Source: Euonymus europaeus (lineage: Eukaryota > Streptophyta > Magnoliopsida > Celastrales > Celastraceae). Taken from it: DNA of 64,000 bases. This document shows positions 23,401 through 34,491 of this stretch, piece after piece. Position 1 is the first letter of the stretch. Every line of letters starts with the position of its first letter. The notes under the pieces were generated by a model. That model had not been told where the DNA came from. It did no database searches and saw only the letters and a program-made list of their open reading frames with translations. Location of the stretch: NCBI GenBank assembly GCA_963580455.1, contig OY756957.1, positions 8,003,001 to 8,067,000 on the forward strand, given 5' to 3'. The position numbers were made by a program, and so were the translations under genes.

Positions 23401-23737
23401 ATTGTTATGTGGGAGTGAAGGAGAGAACCGACATCAAATTATTAGTTGGGGCAAGATGAACATTTATGCAATTTTTTTCTATTTTTTTAATGGTGGAGAT
23501 TAGAACATTTAATCTAATTGCGGAGAGGAGGACTATATTTTTGTACTGTTATTTGAGAACCCTCTTTTGTAGTTAACTTCCTTTGTCCCCTAATCCATGA
23601 TTTACTTCGTCCTTCATCCAGTCCAAGTTGTATGATTTCAATTTATTATTGGCTGCTGCACTTGTGATTTCAATCTCCTAAGTTGCCAATAGCCTAGGGT
23701 TTACTCATAAATGAGTAAGCCACTTGCGTTTCAATAT

Positions 23738-23855
23738 AGGAAAACTTGCATAAATGACCTCTCAAAAATCGAAAACGCAAATATGATCGACTTTTTAAAA
23801 AATAAAATAAATGACTTGCTTTTGCTTTTTCAAGACCCAAATACCCCTCATATAA
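23738..23855 (+). repeat. Left TIR of MULE-I
   Basis: About 115 bases matching the inverse of 30655-30774 with scattered mismatches. The closest part is the first 85 bases. Confidence 0.9.
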
Positions 23856-24057
23856 AACAGACAAAATAAATGACCAATTTATCACTCCCTTTTGTACAGA
23901 TCTAGAACTAGCTCAATCTCCCGCTGAAAACCTAGATCAGGGAACTATCGCTAGATCATACATATATTTTTGGTTTATTCCAATACTTTAATTTTTCGGT
24001 GATTTAGCTGAATTCTATGTCTTTCAAGTATGTTTTTCGTTGATTTTGTGATGCTAT

Positions 24058-26354
24058 ATGGTGGTCGATGGGAGCTATGTAGTGGGGTTCACAATTTTTA
24101 GGTGGTGAATGTCAAGGTGTGACTGTTTCTCCAGAATTAGTGGATTTGATATATGAGATGATTGATGTGGATCACTGTAAGTGTGATTCGTTACTAAAGT
24201 ATCCATATCACGCACATTTTAATATGGAGTCGGTGGTGCTGTGAAATGACCGTGACTTGAGATTATTTCTTAGGCAAAATGATGATCCTAGACGACCTAG
24301 AACTCCACTTTGTGTAACGATTGTGCATAAGAAGTTTCTTTCTCAAGATGAAAGTTTTGTCGTGGAACAATGGGAACAATTTCATTCACAGGATATGAGC
24401 TTCGTTCCTAATACACAGCAGCCTCAATATTGTGGCGTGGAATTACCTTCAAATGATGATTGTCTAGATTCATCGAATAGTTTCGGTGAATTCGATAGAG
24501 GATTTCAGATGATGATTATGGGAATGATGACCATGAAGGAAATAACGGTGTTGGTGACTATGGTTTGCAGAATGACGGGGTTCAAAGTCCAATGCTCCAT
24601 GAAGGCAATATAGTTGGTGAGCATCAGATCAACAATAATATTGGATCAAATTCGATTGGCACGTCAAACTTTGTTGGGAGAAACAGTGGCAATAGATCTT
24701 CGGATGGTAAAGTTTTCGTTGGGCAGATTTATTAAGACAAGAAAGAGTTACAACAGCATATTGCTATGTATGCTATTAGTAAAAACTTCCAATTTCGCGT
24801 TATTAAGTCGACCAAAACTATTTTTGCGATTCAATGTGCTGATACAGGTTGTGGATGGCATATGCATTCAATAAGACTGAAGTCTTCAGATTTGTTTAAG
24901 ATGACAAGCACACATGTTCTCTAGACTTCATTAATCGAAGTCATAGGCAAGCATCAGAAAAAAGTTCTCAGGGAATGCATTAAGTCAAAATATAATGGTA
25001 TTGGTTGTGTTTACCATCTAAAAGATGTAATACAGGATCTGTGATAGGAATTTGGTGTTAATATTAGCTACCATAAAGCTTGGAGAGCCAGGGAAGCCGC
25101 CTTGAATTTATTGCGAGGGACGCCGAAAAAGTCCTTTACTTACCTGCCATGCTATTGTGCCAAGTTAGAGAAGAATAATCCTGGTACGGTAACTTGTATA
25201 GAGTCTGACCATGATAATAAGTTTAAATATTTATTCATTGCACTCGCGCTTCATTGCGAGGATTTCAGAGTGCAATGCAGCCGGTCATTGTTGTTGACGG
25301 TACTCATCTAAATGGGAACACTTTTTGTTGCAGCTGCTCAAGATGGCAACAACTAAATTTATTTGGAGAATAATACATCTTGGGAATGGTTTTTCAAGAA
25401 ACTACGAGTTGCACTTGCACTAGAGGATTTCTCACAACTAGTCGTGATATCGGATAGACATAAAAGTATTGAAAGAGCTGTTTCACTAGTCTTCCCGGAA
25501 TCTTATAGTATGCATTGCATGCATCATATAAGACAGAACATGAAGGTGAAAAACATTGTTGACTCTGTGATTCCCATATATTTCAAGGCAACAAGGCTTA
25601 TCGCACATAAGATTTTGATCGTCTAATGACACAGATTCATGGTATTGATGGTGGCAAGCCATATAAATATTTAGAGGATGCCGAATTCGATAAGTGGTCG
25701 CGTGCACATTGCCCCCGATATAGGTACAGTATTCTCACCACCAACATTACAGAAAGTATGAATGCCACACTGCGCGATGCATGACGTCTTCCAATAACAA
25801 TGTTGGTAGAGAAATTGAGATATTTAATCCAAAGGTGGTTTCATGAGCGTCGTACATCAGTGACATTCATATCACCCTAATTATGTAAAAAGGTTGTTGA
25901 CAAATTGAATAGGTGGAATGAAAGGGCTTTGCGAATGGTGGTTGAACCTATCAGTCATGTTGATTACTATGTCAGGGATGGATTTGGTGATGGTGAAGTG
26001 AACTTACACAACCAAAAATGCTCATGCAGGAAGTTCCAAATGCAACAGCTACTGTGCATTCATGCATTGACTGCTTAAAGATTTAGAAACATCGCAACTC
26101 GGTCATTGTGTTCACGTTATTACACCAACTAAGCTATTATGGTGGCTTATGCAGAACCAATATACACAATGTCTATTGAAAATCAACATATAGCATATGG
26201 AGATCGTCCATTATTGCCACCAGATACAAGACAACCAGGAGGTAAGCCAAAAGAGAAAAGGATAGCATCAACTGGAGAAATAATTGCACTTAGACTTTGT
26301 GGACGATGTAAGAAACGTGGGCACAATCGTCAAACTTGTAAAGAAACTATCTAA
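24058..26354 (+). pseudogene. MULE-I MuDR-type transposase pseudogene
   Basis: Catalyses cut-and-paste movement of the element. Fragments in order: an N-terminal domain (GVTVSPELVDLIYEMID, YHAHFNME) with a stop; the MuDR DNA-binding domain at about 24720-24900 (KKELQQHIAMYAI, FAIQCADTGCGWHMH); the region KAWRAREAALNLLRG; the catalytic block with VVDGTHLNG at about 25290 and LVVISDRHKSIERA at about 25440; CMHHIRQNMK; TNITESMNATLRDA; a SWIM zinc finger at about 26020-26075 (CSCRKFQMQQLLCIHAL); and a C-terminal CCHC knuckle, CGRCKKRGHNRQTC, at about 26299-26340. At least six stops or frame changes make it inactive, but almost the whole length is preserved. It ends 380 bases from the convergent Ulp1-like gene. 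Confidence 0.88.
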
Positions 26355-26429
26355 CAGCCACCTACATCTTGAACCTGATATAAATAATTTGATGTAATAT
26401 TGTTGTAATATTGTAACATAATTCATGGG

Positions 26430-26745
26430 GATTACTTAAACTTATCTAAATTCATGAGATTGCTAAACCCTAAACCCTATTCATGGGATTGCTCGACTTC
26501 ATTCATAGGATTGTTTGACTCATTCATGAGATTGCTCGACCTCATTTATTCATGAGATTGCTCAACCTAGTTCATAGGATTGCTAAACTCTAAACCCTGT
26601 CCATGGGATTGCTTGACCTGATTTATGAGATTGCTTGACCTCATTTATTCATGAGATTGCTTGACCTATTTCATAGGATTGCTAAACCCTAAACCCTGTT
26701 CATGGGATTGATTGACCTTATTCACCAGATTGCCCGACCAAAAAT
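26430..26745 (+). repeat. Minisatellite between the convergent genes of MULE-I
   Basis: Units of about 22-26 bases with core TTCATGGGATTGCTCGACC or variants occur about twelve times. A higher-order period of about 100 bases appears in the second half: GCTAAACCCTAAACCCTGTTC or its variant recurs near 26455, 26582 and 26681. The array fills the gap between the transposase and the Ulp1-like gene. Confidence 0.8.
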
Positions 26746-29700
26746 TTACAATTACATCCACAAAAAATTGTCAGCCTGAAATTTACAAAAATGTCACATT
26801 TGAAATTCTTGAATGCAAGACTCAATTGTTAACTTTTGCCTGTAGAATTTCATATCACCTGGAGAGATTAGATCTAATAGCATGTTTGCAGTTAGAACTT
26901 CAATGAATTTTATTGTGAACACACCACAATCCCCCTGCAGTCACAATCATATATAATATTAATATCAAAAATGAATCTTAGTTTCCCAAAAAAAAATATT
27001 AATCTATTTTCACTTCAACAACTTACCCATTAGTTTGTTGAGGGCAAGACTATATCCTGTTCACCTTCCATGATGTCAATTCTCCATCATTCATGCTTGC
27101 TTTCCTCAAGATATATGGCATAATCGTACTCAGAGGCTGCATCGATAAGTTTAAATCTTCACCAATTGTGCCTGATATAAGAGAGTCATACACATTCAGT
27201 TGCTTGTCCTTGAAGATCATCTCTACAGCTATCCAATGGTCTTTTTTGTAGTTGGCAGGGAAGTACACTTGATCTACATCAGCCCAAGATAATGAAAAAT
27301 CTGGTGAAACTCCCAATACGTAGTCCAATATCAAATTATCTTCATCCTAATCACTATCTTTGTTGTCCTTGAAAATTTTGAATGCAGTCATGACACGGGG
27401 TTGTGTGTTTTCCATAATCGGTTAAGGTGACTACTAATCAAAATATATATTAACCATACTAATACGAATATAAGTATACTTACAAAGAAGAAACTATCTA
27501 GCAATGTAGACTTCTTCACCTAAACTTCAGCATTATTGACAATCATTCTCCGAATTAGGTACATTGCCACATCAAGGTGCTGCAGCAAAAATTTAGAATA
27601 CGTTAAAATAAACAATTATCATTATGATTATAAGATTTTTCATAAATTTATTACCTTGTCATTCAACCATGTCTCTAGCTTTACTGCATCCAAAAACCAT
27701 TGCTTGTCCACCTGACACAACACCCAATTTATTTTCTTATTTTTAAGAGATTTGTTCTTCAAGAAAGCAAGTAACTCTCGCATCCATTCATCTTTGTACT
27801 TCCTCTTCAAGTCTAATATTGGGGCCAGTAGTGCCTATGCTACATCTTCATCATCTTGAAGCATAAGTTTCCTTTTCTTGAAACTAGAAGAAGTATAAGG
27901 TATATATTCTCTTTAGCGGTCCAGGCTTCTTCACATGCTTATTCTTATTTGCAACATACCTCTTCGTCCCACCAGGTGTGGGCACGAGAAACTGTGATTG
28001 ACTAACCTCCTCCACCCGCGTAACGTCCTTATTCATCTTTTCAATAGTTAAGCATGTAGTTGACATACTTAAAAGCTCTGCCACAGCTCCCATCTCCACA
28101 TCTTTCACCTTCACTTATTCCCCTCTTTCTCCAAATCTTTGAACTTCACTTCCTCAACCTCTAGCTCCAACTCACGCACCTTCACTTCTTCCCCCTCTTG
28201 TTCCAACTCCATCCCTTTCACCTCCTTCCCTAACCCTGTCCCATCATCTTTCTCACTCTCCAGCTTGTTTCCCTTCTCCCCCCTTCATTGTCTTCCTTTT
28301 TATCATTTTCCTCATCCTTATACTGCTGGACATCCAACCCTTTCCCTGTAATATCTGCAAGCTTCTCCCCCTATACAATAGTGTCCCCGTTCATAAACTC
28401 CTTATCCCCTCTACCATAGTGTCCTCATTCATAAACTTCATATCATCCACCTTCTTCTATGAGAAATTATCCAACACACTATCACTTTTGTCAGACACTT
28501 TCTCCTCCTTCTCAATCCCAAACACCATATTTTTCTCCGGCAGCTCATCCATTACCATATTCTCCATGTACATGTCCTCCCTCTCAACCTCCTCCAACTT
28601 ATTCTCTCTTGAAAATTCAAGCAACTCATTCAAACTCTTATTCAAAAACTGCTACAAGTCATTCACATCATGTTCAATCGATTTTTTCAAAAAACTAAAT
28701 TGTCTTGAGTTCGTTTTCACCAACTTCTCACATTCAATTAACTTTTTCTACAATGTGCATATTGTTCTTCTCTTTAACCGCACATTGTCCTGTCCTTCTC
28801 TTTAACCTGTACATTGTCCTTCTCTTTAACCTGCACATTTTTTGTGGTTATCAGCACCAAAATAACATCCCAAGTCAGGGATAACCGCATCCTTGACAAT
28901 ATTGGTCTCCTCCTTCTCTTTCTTTTGCAGTGAAAATTTGATAATATTGCGCTTTTTAGTCATTTTTTATCTCCTAAGAATTGTCAAATATTCCTGCACT
29001 TGCTCTAACTCAGTAGGCACGAAGGCATCATGCACTACAAGCGGCAACAAAAAAGCATAAAAAGTAAATTGTAAGCCTCATAAACAAATATACAAATCTA
29101 GTGAACCTGCACTATATGTTTACTTTCAACCTCTTGAAAATATTCAAGACAATATCAATGTACTCTAGAGTGACAATGCTGTTCCACTTCAATATTCGTG
29201 GATGCAGGTCTTCTCACCTCAAATTTGCATAAGATCTACCAATTAGCGGAACCACTTCAGAAAGCCATATCTACAAACGAACAATATGATTAAATATTCA
29301 CAGCCAAATGGGCAAAAATATACTTCAACAAATAAAATATTATTTTAATGGTACCTGGATGACTAGCGGAAAACCATATATGCTATACTTTTCCTTCTTA
29401 GTACTTCTGCCTAGGTATTTATCAGCACGGTCGACCATCGCTGCAGCAAGTGACTTTGTTGTACGTTCATAGCTCACACAGCCCTAGGGAAACTTATTGA
29501 ACACCTCCAAATTATCTACCAATTGCAAAAAAAAAATTATATATGTTTTTCTACTACGCTCCCTAGGCAGTAGAACATACTCCACAAAATAAACCAATGC
29601 CAACTTCAACAAATTGTCATCCATTCTAGATTGTGGAGAATAACTCATGAGTACTTCATGTAACCTACCTCTACTAATGCTATTGTTTCTTCCAAAATAC

Positions 29701-30520
29701 ATGTCCCCAATCCTATGCACGGAAGTGTCAATCAAAGTAGACAGTGGAAGGACATTAGTACATAACAAACTAGTGATGAGAGCAAATTCTGCAATAGAGA
29801 ATGAGGTTTCCAGGAAAGTTGAACTCCAATACTTTAGCATCAGATGATACACCTTGCCTTAGAAGAGCCTGATAAATCAATTGGCCAGCTGAGAGAGAAA
29901 AATTGCCAACCTTCAACATTATCTCAAAACATGTCCTCCTAAACTTCTCCAATTGCCCTTCACTATCACTAAGCTTGAGAGCTATAGTATTTACAGCTTC
30001 ATGAATATTTAAAAAATAGTAACCTTAGCAGGAAAATTCTTTTCCCTTTTGATCAAGTTATCCATCTCCTTCTATAGTTAAAAAAACTGAAAACAAAATT
30101 ATCATAATAAATAAAATTCTCGACCAACATAACAATAATGCATGACCTCAAATAATAAAATGCCCAACCACAAAACAAGAATGCCCGGCCTCAAATAATA
30201 AATGCTCGACCACAAAACAAGAATGCTCGACCTGAAAGACCATCATAACCCGACCAAAGAAATGCTCGACCACATAAATGAGCATAAATGATTTATAGTA
30301 TTCATACACTAATGAAGGAATGAAGGAAGCACAACAATTTTGTTATCTAATTCCTCGTATATCATGAAGAAGACACTAAACCTAGAAACAAATAGAAATC
30401 CAGAACCATACATGAGAAATACATTAGCAAATGTTCATAAACCTACCCCAATGGTGCATGGCCATTGAATTCCAAGTCTAAATAGATAGCACTGTAGAAA
30501 TCTCACCTGAGTTCGGAAAA
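26746..30520 (-). pseudogene. MULE-I DUF1985-Ulp1/C48 protease-like gene, decayed
   Basis: A multi-exon minus-strand gene. The N-terminal DUF1985 domain is at about 29484-29952 (FSIAEFALITSLLC, DMYFGRNNSISRG, KLALVYFVEYVLLPRER, LQLVDNLEVFNKFP), with one frame change. An acidic Glu/Lys-rich middle lies near 28100-28800. The C-terminal Ulp1-like domain is at 27050-27334 (VDQVYFPANYKKDHWIAVEM with the catalytic His, LNVYDSL with the Asp). CPQQTNG at about 27030 is followed by a GTAAG donor, and the Cys block GDCGVFTIKF lies at about 26905-26934 after a CTGCAG acceptor. C48 proteases cleave SUMO-type modifiers; here the role is unknown. Frame breaks make activity doubtful. It is convergent with the transposase. 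Confidence 0.82.
30120..30290. repeat. About 21-bp minisatellite sharing the TGCTCGACC core
   Basis: Units such as AATGCTCGACCACAAAACAAG and AATGCCCGGCCTCAAATAAT alternate about seven times. The core TGCTCGACC is also the core of the array at 26430-26745, on the other side of the Ulp1-like gene. Confidence 0.75.
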
Positions 30521-30654
30521 ATTATATCTTTGATGAAAAAAAAAAGCAGAGATCCTTGGTTTTCTGGTGAATATGGAGATCATCGAGCAGCCTGTCGAGC
30601 AGAATGGGTTTGAATGAAATGGGTTTTCGTGGGAAGTTGAAAGGACAACGTTTT

Positions 30655-30774
30655 TTACTTTTTAAGAGTCTTTTGGTCTTTATAATGCGAAAACATGTCA
30701 TTTATTTATTTATTTTTAAAAGTCAATCATATTTGTGATTTCGATTTTCGAGAAGATCATTTATGCAAATTGCC
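30655..30774 (-). repeat. Right TIR of MULE-I
   Basis: Inverse of the left TIR, ending at the 9-bp target duplication CTTCAATAT. Confidence 0.9.
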
Positions 30775-31123
30775 CTTCAATATGTTGCGCTTGCGGAGTT
30801 CGCCCGTCGACAAGATCCATATCCGGCGCGCTCTGAAGCGAAGGAGGCAAAGTATGCCACTTATCTGTGTGATGATTATGTTTCTCTGTAATCTTTTGTA
30901 CCACTCACTGAGGTGTACTCATTTGGATCCATTTGTGTCCTTTGGATTTGAATACCTTGGCAGTGCGCTTCTGTCTTACGGAGAACTCGAACCAGCAGAC
31001 AAACGAAGAATGTACAATAATTTTGGGGCAAAATGTCTGATGCCTGAACGGGATTTGACAGAGTTTGGTCGAACATATGTGGAATTGGGAAGAATCTTTG
31101 AACAAGTAGCCATTAATTTATGA

Positions 31124-31630
31124 TTTTCAGCAATTGATTGTGCAGACATGGATGATATTAATACGAGCAGGTCTGTGAATGAAGTAGTGTTTTTTATTGA
31201 TAAATGCTAAATGGTAAAATGACCGAGTCTTAAACGGGGCGAGCCTAAATATTTTGCACTTGCAAAAGTCTAGGATTAATGAATCTCCCAGCACCTCTAA
31301 TCTCAAATCAAATATGTTTGTCATAATCATGGCTAGATTGGGAATAATGAATTTTCAATTGAATCTACTTTGGTGTGCTAAACCATATATATGGTAACAA
31401 CAAAATATTTCACATGGCGCTGCTTCCTTATGACCACCTCCCCCGGACCTCAAACAACTCATGTATCAAACAAAAATTAATTAGTTGTAGCTGATTGTTG
31501 TTGACCATGATAGTACATTACAACCCAGCAGAACTTAATTAGATATATGCATAAATTTTATCAAAAAAAAAAAAGATATATGTATAAATGTGGGTGTATT
31601 GCATCTTCAATCCTCGCCATTCTATGAGCC
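31124..31630. other. Intergenic; P450-2 upstream region
   Basis: No gene seen. A TATA-like TATGTATAAATG lies at about 31577-31588, roughly 45 bases before the P450-2 start codon, preceded by an A-tract. It may be the core promoter with a short leader, but this is inferred. Confidence 0.35.
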
Positions 31631-33201
31631 ATGGATCTCCTGTCTCCATACCTCTTTCACTTCACAATCTTCATCATTTTTCTTACTCTTGTTTTCATTT
31701 GGAAAATCAAATCAAGACCTGCATATAATCTTCCTCCTGGCAACAAATCATGGCCATTCATTGGTGAAACATTAGAGTTCTTCTTGGCAGGTAAACGCGG
31801 TAAGCCCGAGAAGTTCATCAATGACAGAACAACCAAGTACTCGACAGATGTGTTCAGAATCTCCATGCTTGGACAGGATGTTGCTGTCTTCTGTAGTGAA
31901 GCTGCAAACAAGTTCTTGTTATCGACCGGAAACAAGCATCTCAAAGTTTGGTTGCCAGAAGCCTCTGAGAGAGCTATAGGCGCCACAGTACAGGATGTGG
32001 AGAAACTGAGGTCTGTGTTGCCTGAATTCCTCAAGACTGATGCTCTACAACATTACATACCCACAATGGATTCTATGGCAAAGGAACACTTGGAGGCAGA
32101 TTGGTTACCTAACAAAGAAGTGAAGGCTCACCCACTCTTGAAAAAGTTGACACTTGCTTTGGCTTGCAAGTTGTTTCTCAATGTCACAGGTGCAGAGGAC
32201 ATAAGTCGAATTGAGGAGCCTTTCGGTGCTCTTGTAGAGGGCATGTTATCTCTCCCAATTAATTTTCCAGGCACGGCATATCGAGGAGCTCTGAAGGCAA
32301 CGAAAATCATTCATGAGAATATTCTTTCTATTATTGAGAAGAGAAGACGTGAGTTATCCGAGCAAGGAGAATCAGTAGCTCCTGATTTATTGACTCGCAT
32401 TCTGCTTAAAACAGATGAGAATGGCAAGGCTGCATTCAGTGAAGAAGAGATACCCAGCATGATTGTGGCCTTGCTGATGGCCAGCCATGACACTTTAACC
32501 AGTGCCATAATATTTGTTCTCAAATATGTTGCTGAGAATCCCAGTGTCTACAGTGAAGTTCTGAAAGGCAAGAAAACATTCTTACTCAATTACAAGGTTG
32601 ATAGACATAGTTGATTAATTTGTATTCTTTTTTATTTACAGAACAAATGGAGATCGGCAGTTCAAAAGGTCCCGGAGAGCTTCTGAACTGGAATGATGTC
32701 CAGAATATGAAGTATTCTTGGTGTGTGGGATGTGAGTCAATGAGGCTGGCACCACCTTCTCAAGGAAACTTTAGAGAGGCCGTAGCTGACTTCACATATC
32801 AAGGATTTACTATTCCAAAAGGATGGAAGGTATGCTAATCATCAGGCCCAATATCTCTACTATCTACGCATTAATCATAATCAACTTGTGGGTATTTGCA
32901 GGCTTATTGGTCACCCTTTTCAACGCACAAAAATCCCAAGTATTTTAAAGATCCAGAGAATTTTGACCCCTCCAGATTTGATGGAAATCCTCCTCCCCCT
33001 TATACCTACGTTCCATTTGGGAGAGGACCTCATATGTGCCCAGGCAAGGAGTTTGCTCGTATAGGAATGCTTGTTTTCATGCACAATGTTGTGACCAAAT
33101 TCAAATGGCAGACGATAATTCCAGATGAGAAGATCACCTACACCGCTACAATCATCCCGGCAGAGGGTCTTCCGATTCGTTTAGAGCCTCATGACAAGTA
33201 A
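31631..33201 (+). CDS. Cytochrome P450, CYP716-like (P450-2), three exons
   Basis: Same family and likely location (ER membrane) as P450-1, and probably a triterpenoid oxidase by family. Exons 31631-32567, 32642-32829 and 32902-33201 join in frame to 474 residues. The second and third exons are exactly the same lengths as in P450-1 (188 and 300 bases). An N-terminal anchor is followed by the hinge [18 protein letters not shown]. The I-helix reads MASHDT (Asp287), ESMR (344-347) is the ExxR motif, FDPSRF follows, and the haem loop is [10 protein letters not shown] with Cys421. It keeps the I-helix Ala and the haem-loop Pro that P450-1 has lost, so it is the more conserved copy; both have His for the usual Arg in the loop. 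Intron 1 begins with GC instead of GT (AAAG then GCAAGA). The start shares the AGCCATGGATCT context with P450-1. Confidence 0.93.
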
Positions 33202-33719
33202 AACGAGCTATTTTTTTATGGGTGGGAACTAGGAAGTCACTGTGTTTTCAATGGTGTAACGCTCCTCTGCTGACACGGCAATGGTTACTTTACCTACCCA
33301 TACATGTATGCTTTTAATAATATGGCTGGGGAAAAGCTTGCGTCAAACCAATGAAGACACATACTTGGAATTTTCCTTGTGATTTGACACAATAATTTTA
33401 TCTTTATTTCTACTGTAAACCCACGTGGTTTAGTTTGTCGGGTTCCTTATATATCTTATCGCCATGACAAAAAGTGATGGTGGGGTAGAAGAGAGAGAAA
33501 ATGGCTTGGGAATTACCCCAAATCTCTCTACTTACTTTTTTTTATGTTATTCAATATTTTGATGATAGTAATGTATTTATTTTAAAAAAATAATGATAAA
33601 TTCAAAATAATTTATCTTATATTAAATCATAAATTCTAAACACAATCTCAATTCCTAAATCCAAAATTCTATAACTTAAACTCATAAAACTTATGCTACA
33701 TTTCAAACTCTAAATACTA
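33202..33719. other. Intergenic, no gene seen
   Basis: The 3' flank of P450-2 followed by AT-rich DNA up to the non-autonomous MULE. No coding frame or repeat border was recognised. Confidence 0.5.
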
Positions 33720-34100
33720 AACATTAAAGGTGGTGCTAAATAGCCTAAATTTTTGTAACCCAACATTAACGCAAGTCTACATGACATGTTTTATAAACGT
33801 ATGACATGAAAAATTAAAATTTTTAAAAATAAAATATCTTATTTGAAAACTCACAGCACATTTTTTTTTCTTAAACGAAATTTTAAAACACTTTATCTCT
33901 TAAAATACATATTAGATTTCGAAAAAAATTACATATCCAGAATTAACAAGTAAATATATATCCAACAAGATTCATCATCGATGGGTTTTATTTAGTCATT
34001 TTTAATTACATTTTTTTTGTACTAATATGTGGATTACGTAGGTTTCATTGTTTATTTATGGGTACTGATATTGGCTCGTATATCAATTTTTTACTATATC

Positions 34101-34370
34101 CTAAACAATAAGTGTTAAATACTAAGGAGAAGGAATTCGCTAAACTCTAACAGGCTCGTGTATCGAATTCTTATGATGTAACCTAAATAATAAGTGTGTT
34201 ATAAACCGTAAGGAAACGAATTAGCTAAACCATAACGGACTCGTGTATCGAATTTCCATGTTGTAACATAAAAGGCTCGGATTCGCTACTAAAATCTTAA
34301 ATGTCCCAAGTGTTAAACTCTAGGGTCGTAACTACTAAACCCTAACAGATTCGGGTACCTAACATAATTT
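34101..34370 (-). repeat. About 84-bp tandem array inside the non-autonomous MULE
   Basis: CTAAACAATAAGTG starts at 34101, its variant at 34183, and a degenerate third unit near 34266 (spacings 82 and 83-85). Units include a GCTCGTGTATCGAAT block. The same repeat in opposite orientation is found at 48490-48680 and 61030-61310. Confidence 0.8.
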
Positions 34371-34465
34371 CAATAAAAATGCAAAAAATAACAAATATGT
34401 AGTTTACTATCATAGTGTAATAAAATTTCAGTTCGAATAGATATATTATAGATCATATATATGAA

Positions 34466-34491
34466 TTACATTGTTTTCAAAAACAATGTAA
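34466..34491. repeat. Palindrome with ACAATGTAA arms
   Basis: TTACATTGTTTTCAAAAACAATGTAA, an imperfect palindrome, is split here as TTACATTGTTTT plus AAAACAATGTAA around a short centre. The same palindrome occurs in MULE-II at 39016-39044. Confidence 0.75.

Larger units (their letters stand above)
23738..30774. mobile_element. MULE-I: MuDR-type transposon carrying a DUF1985/Ulp1-like gene
   Basis: The terminal inverted repeats are about 115 bases: ACTTGCATAAATGACC onward at the left and the inverse of ATTTGCATAAATGATC at the right, with shared blocks AAAATCGAAA, CAAATATGAT and AATAAATGAC. The flanks are TTTCAATAT (23729-23737) and CTTCAATAT (30775-30783), a 9-bp target duplication with one mismatch, diagnostic of MULEs. 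Length is 7037 bases. A transposase is on + (24058-26354), and convergent to it a Ulp1-like gene on - (about 26740-30520). Both are decayed. This arrangement matches plant MULEs that carry Ulp1-type protease genes (the KI/Kaonashi type). Confidence 0.9.
23711..31123 (+). pseudogene. Unidentified gene split by MULE-I after codon 9
   Basis: An ATG at 23711 opens MSKPLAFQY, ending exactly in the duplicated target sequence at 23737. The same frame resumes after the second copy of the target at 30784 with VALAEFARRQDPYPARSE and continues to CDDYVSL, where a TAA occurs near 30890. SFVPLTEVYSFGSICVL follows in the same frame. A further open stretch in another frame (YGELEPADKRRMYNNFG to VAINL, stop about 31121-31123) looks coding and may be a later exon or be frameshifted. 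The protein family is not recognised. The MULE insertion and the internal stop should inactivate it. Confidence 0.5.

Noticed and set aside
28139..28805. Plus-strand Ser/Phe/Pro-rich frames
   Set aside because: They are complements of the acidic Glu/Lys-rich part of the minus-strand DUF1985-Ulp1 gene; composition alone explains them.
31657..32523. Minus-strand frames opposite P450-2 exon 1
   Set aside because: Shadows of the P450 coding strand.
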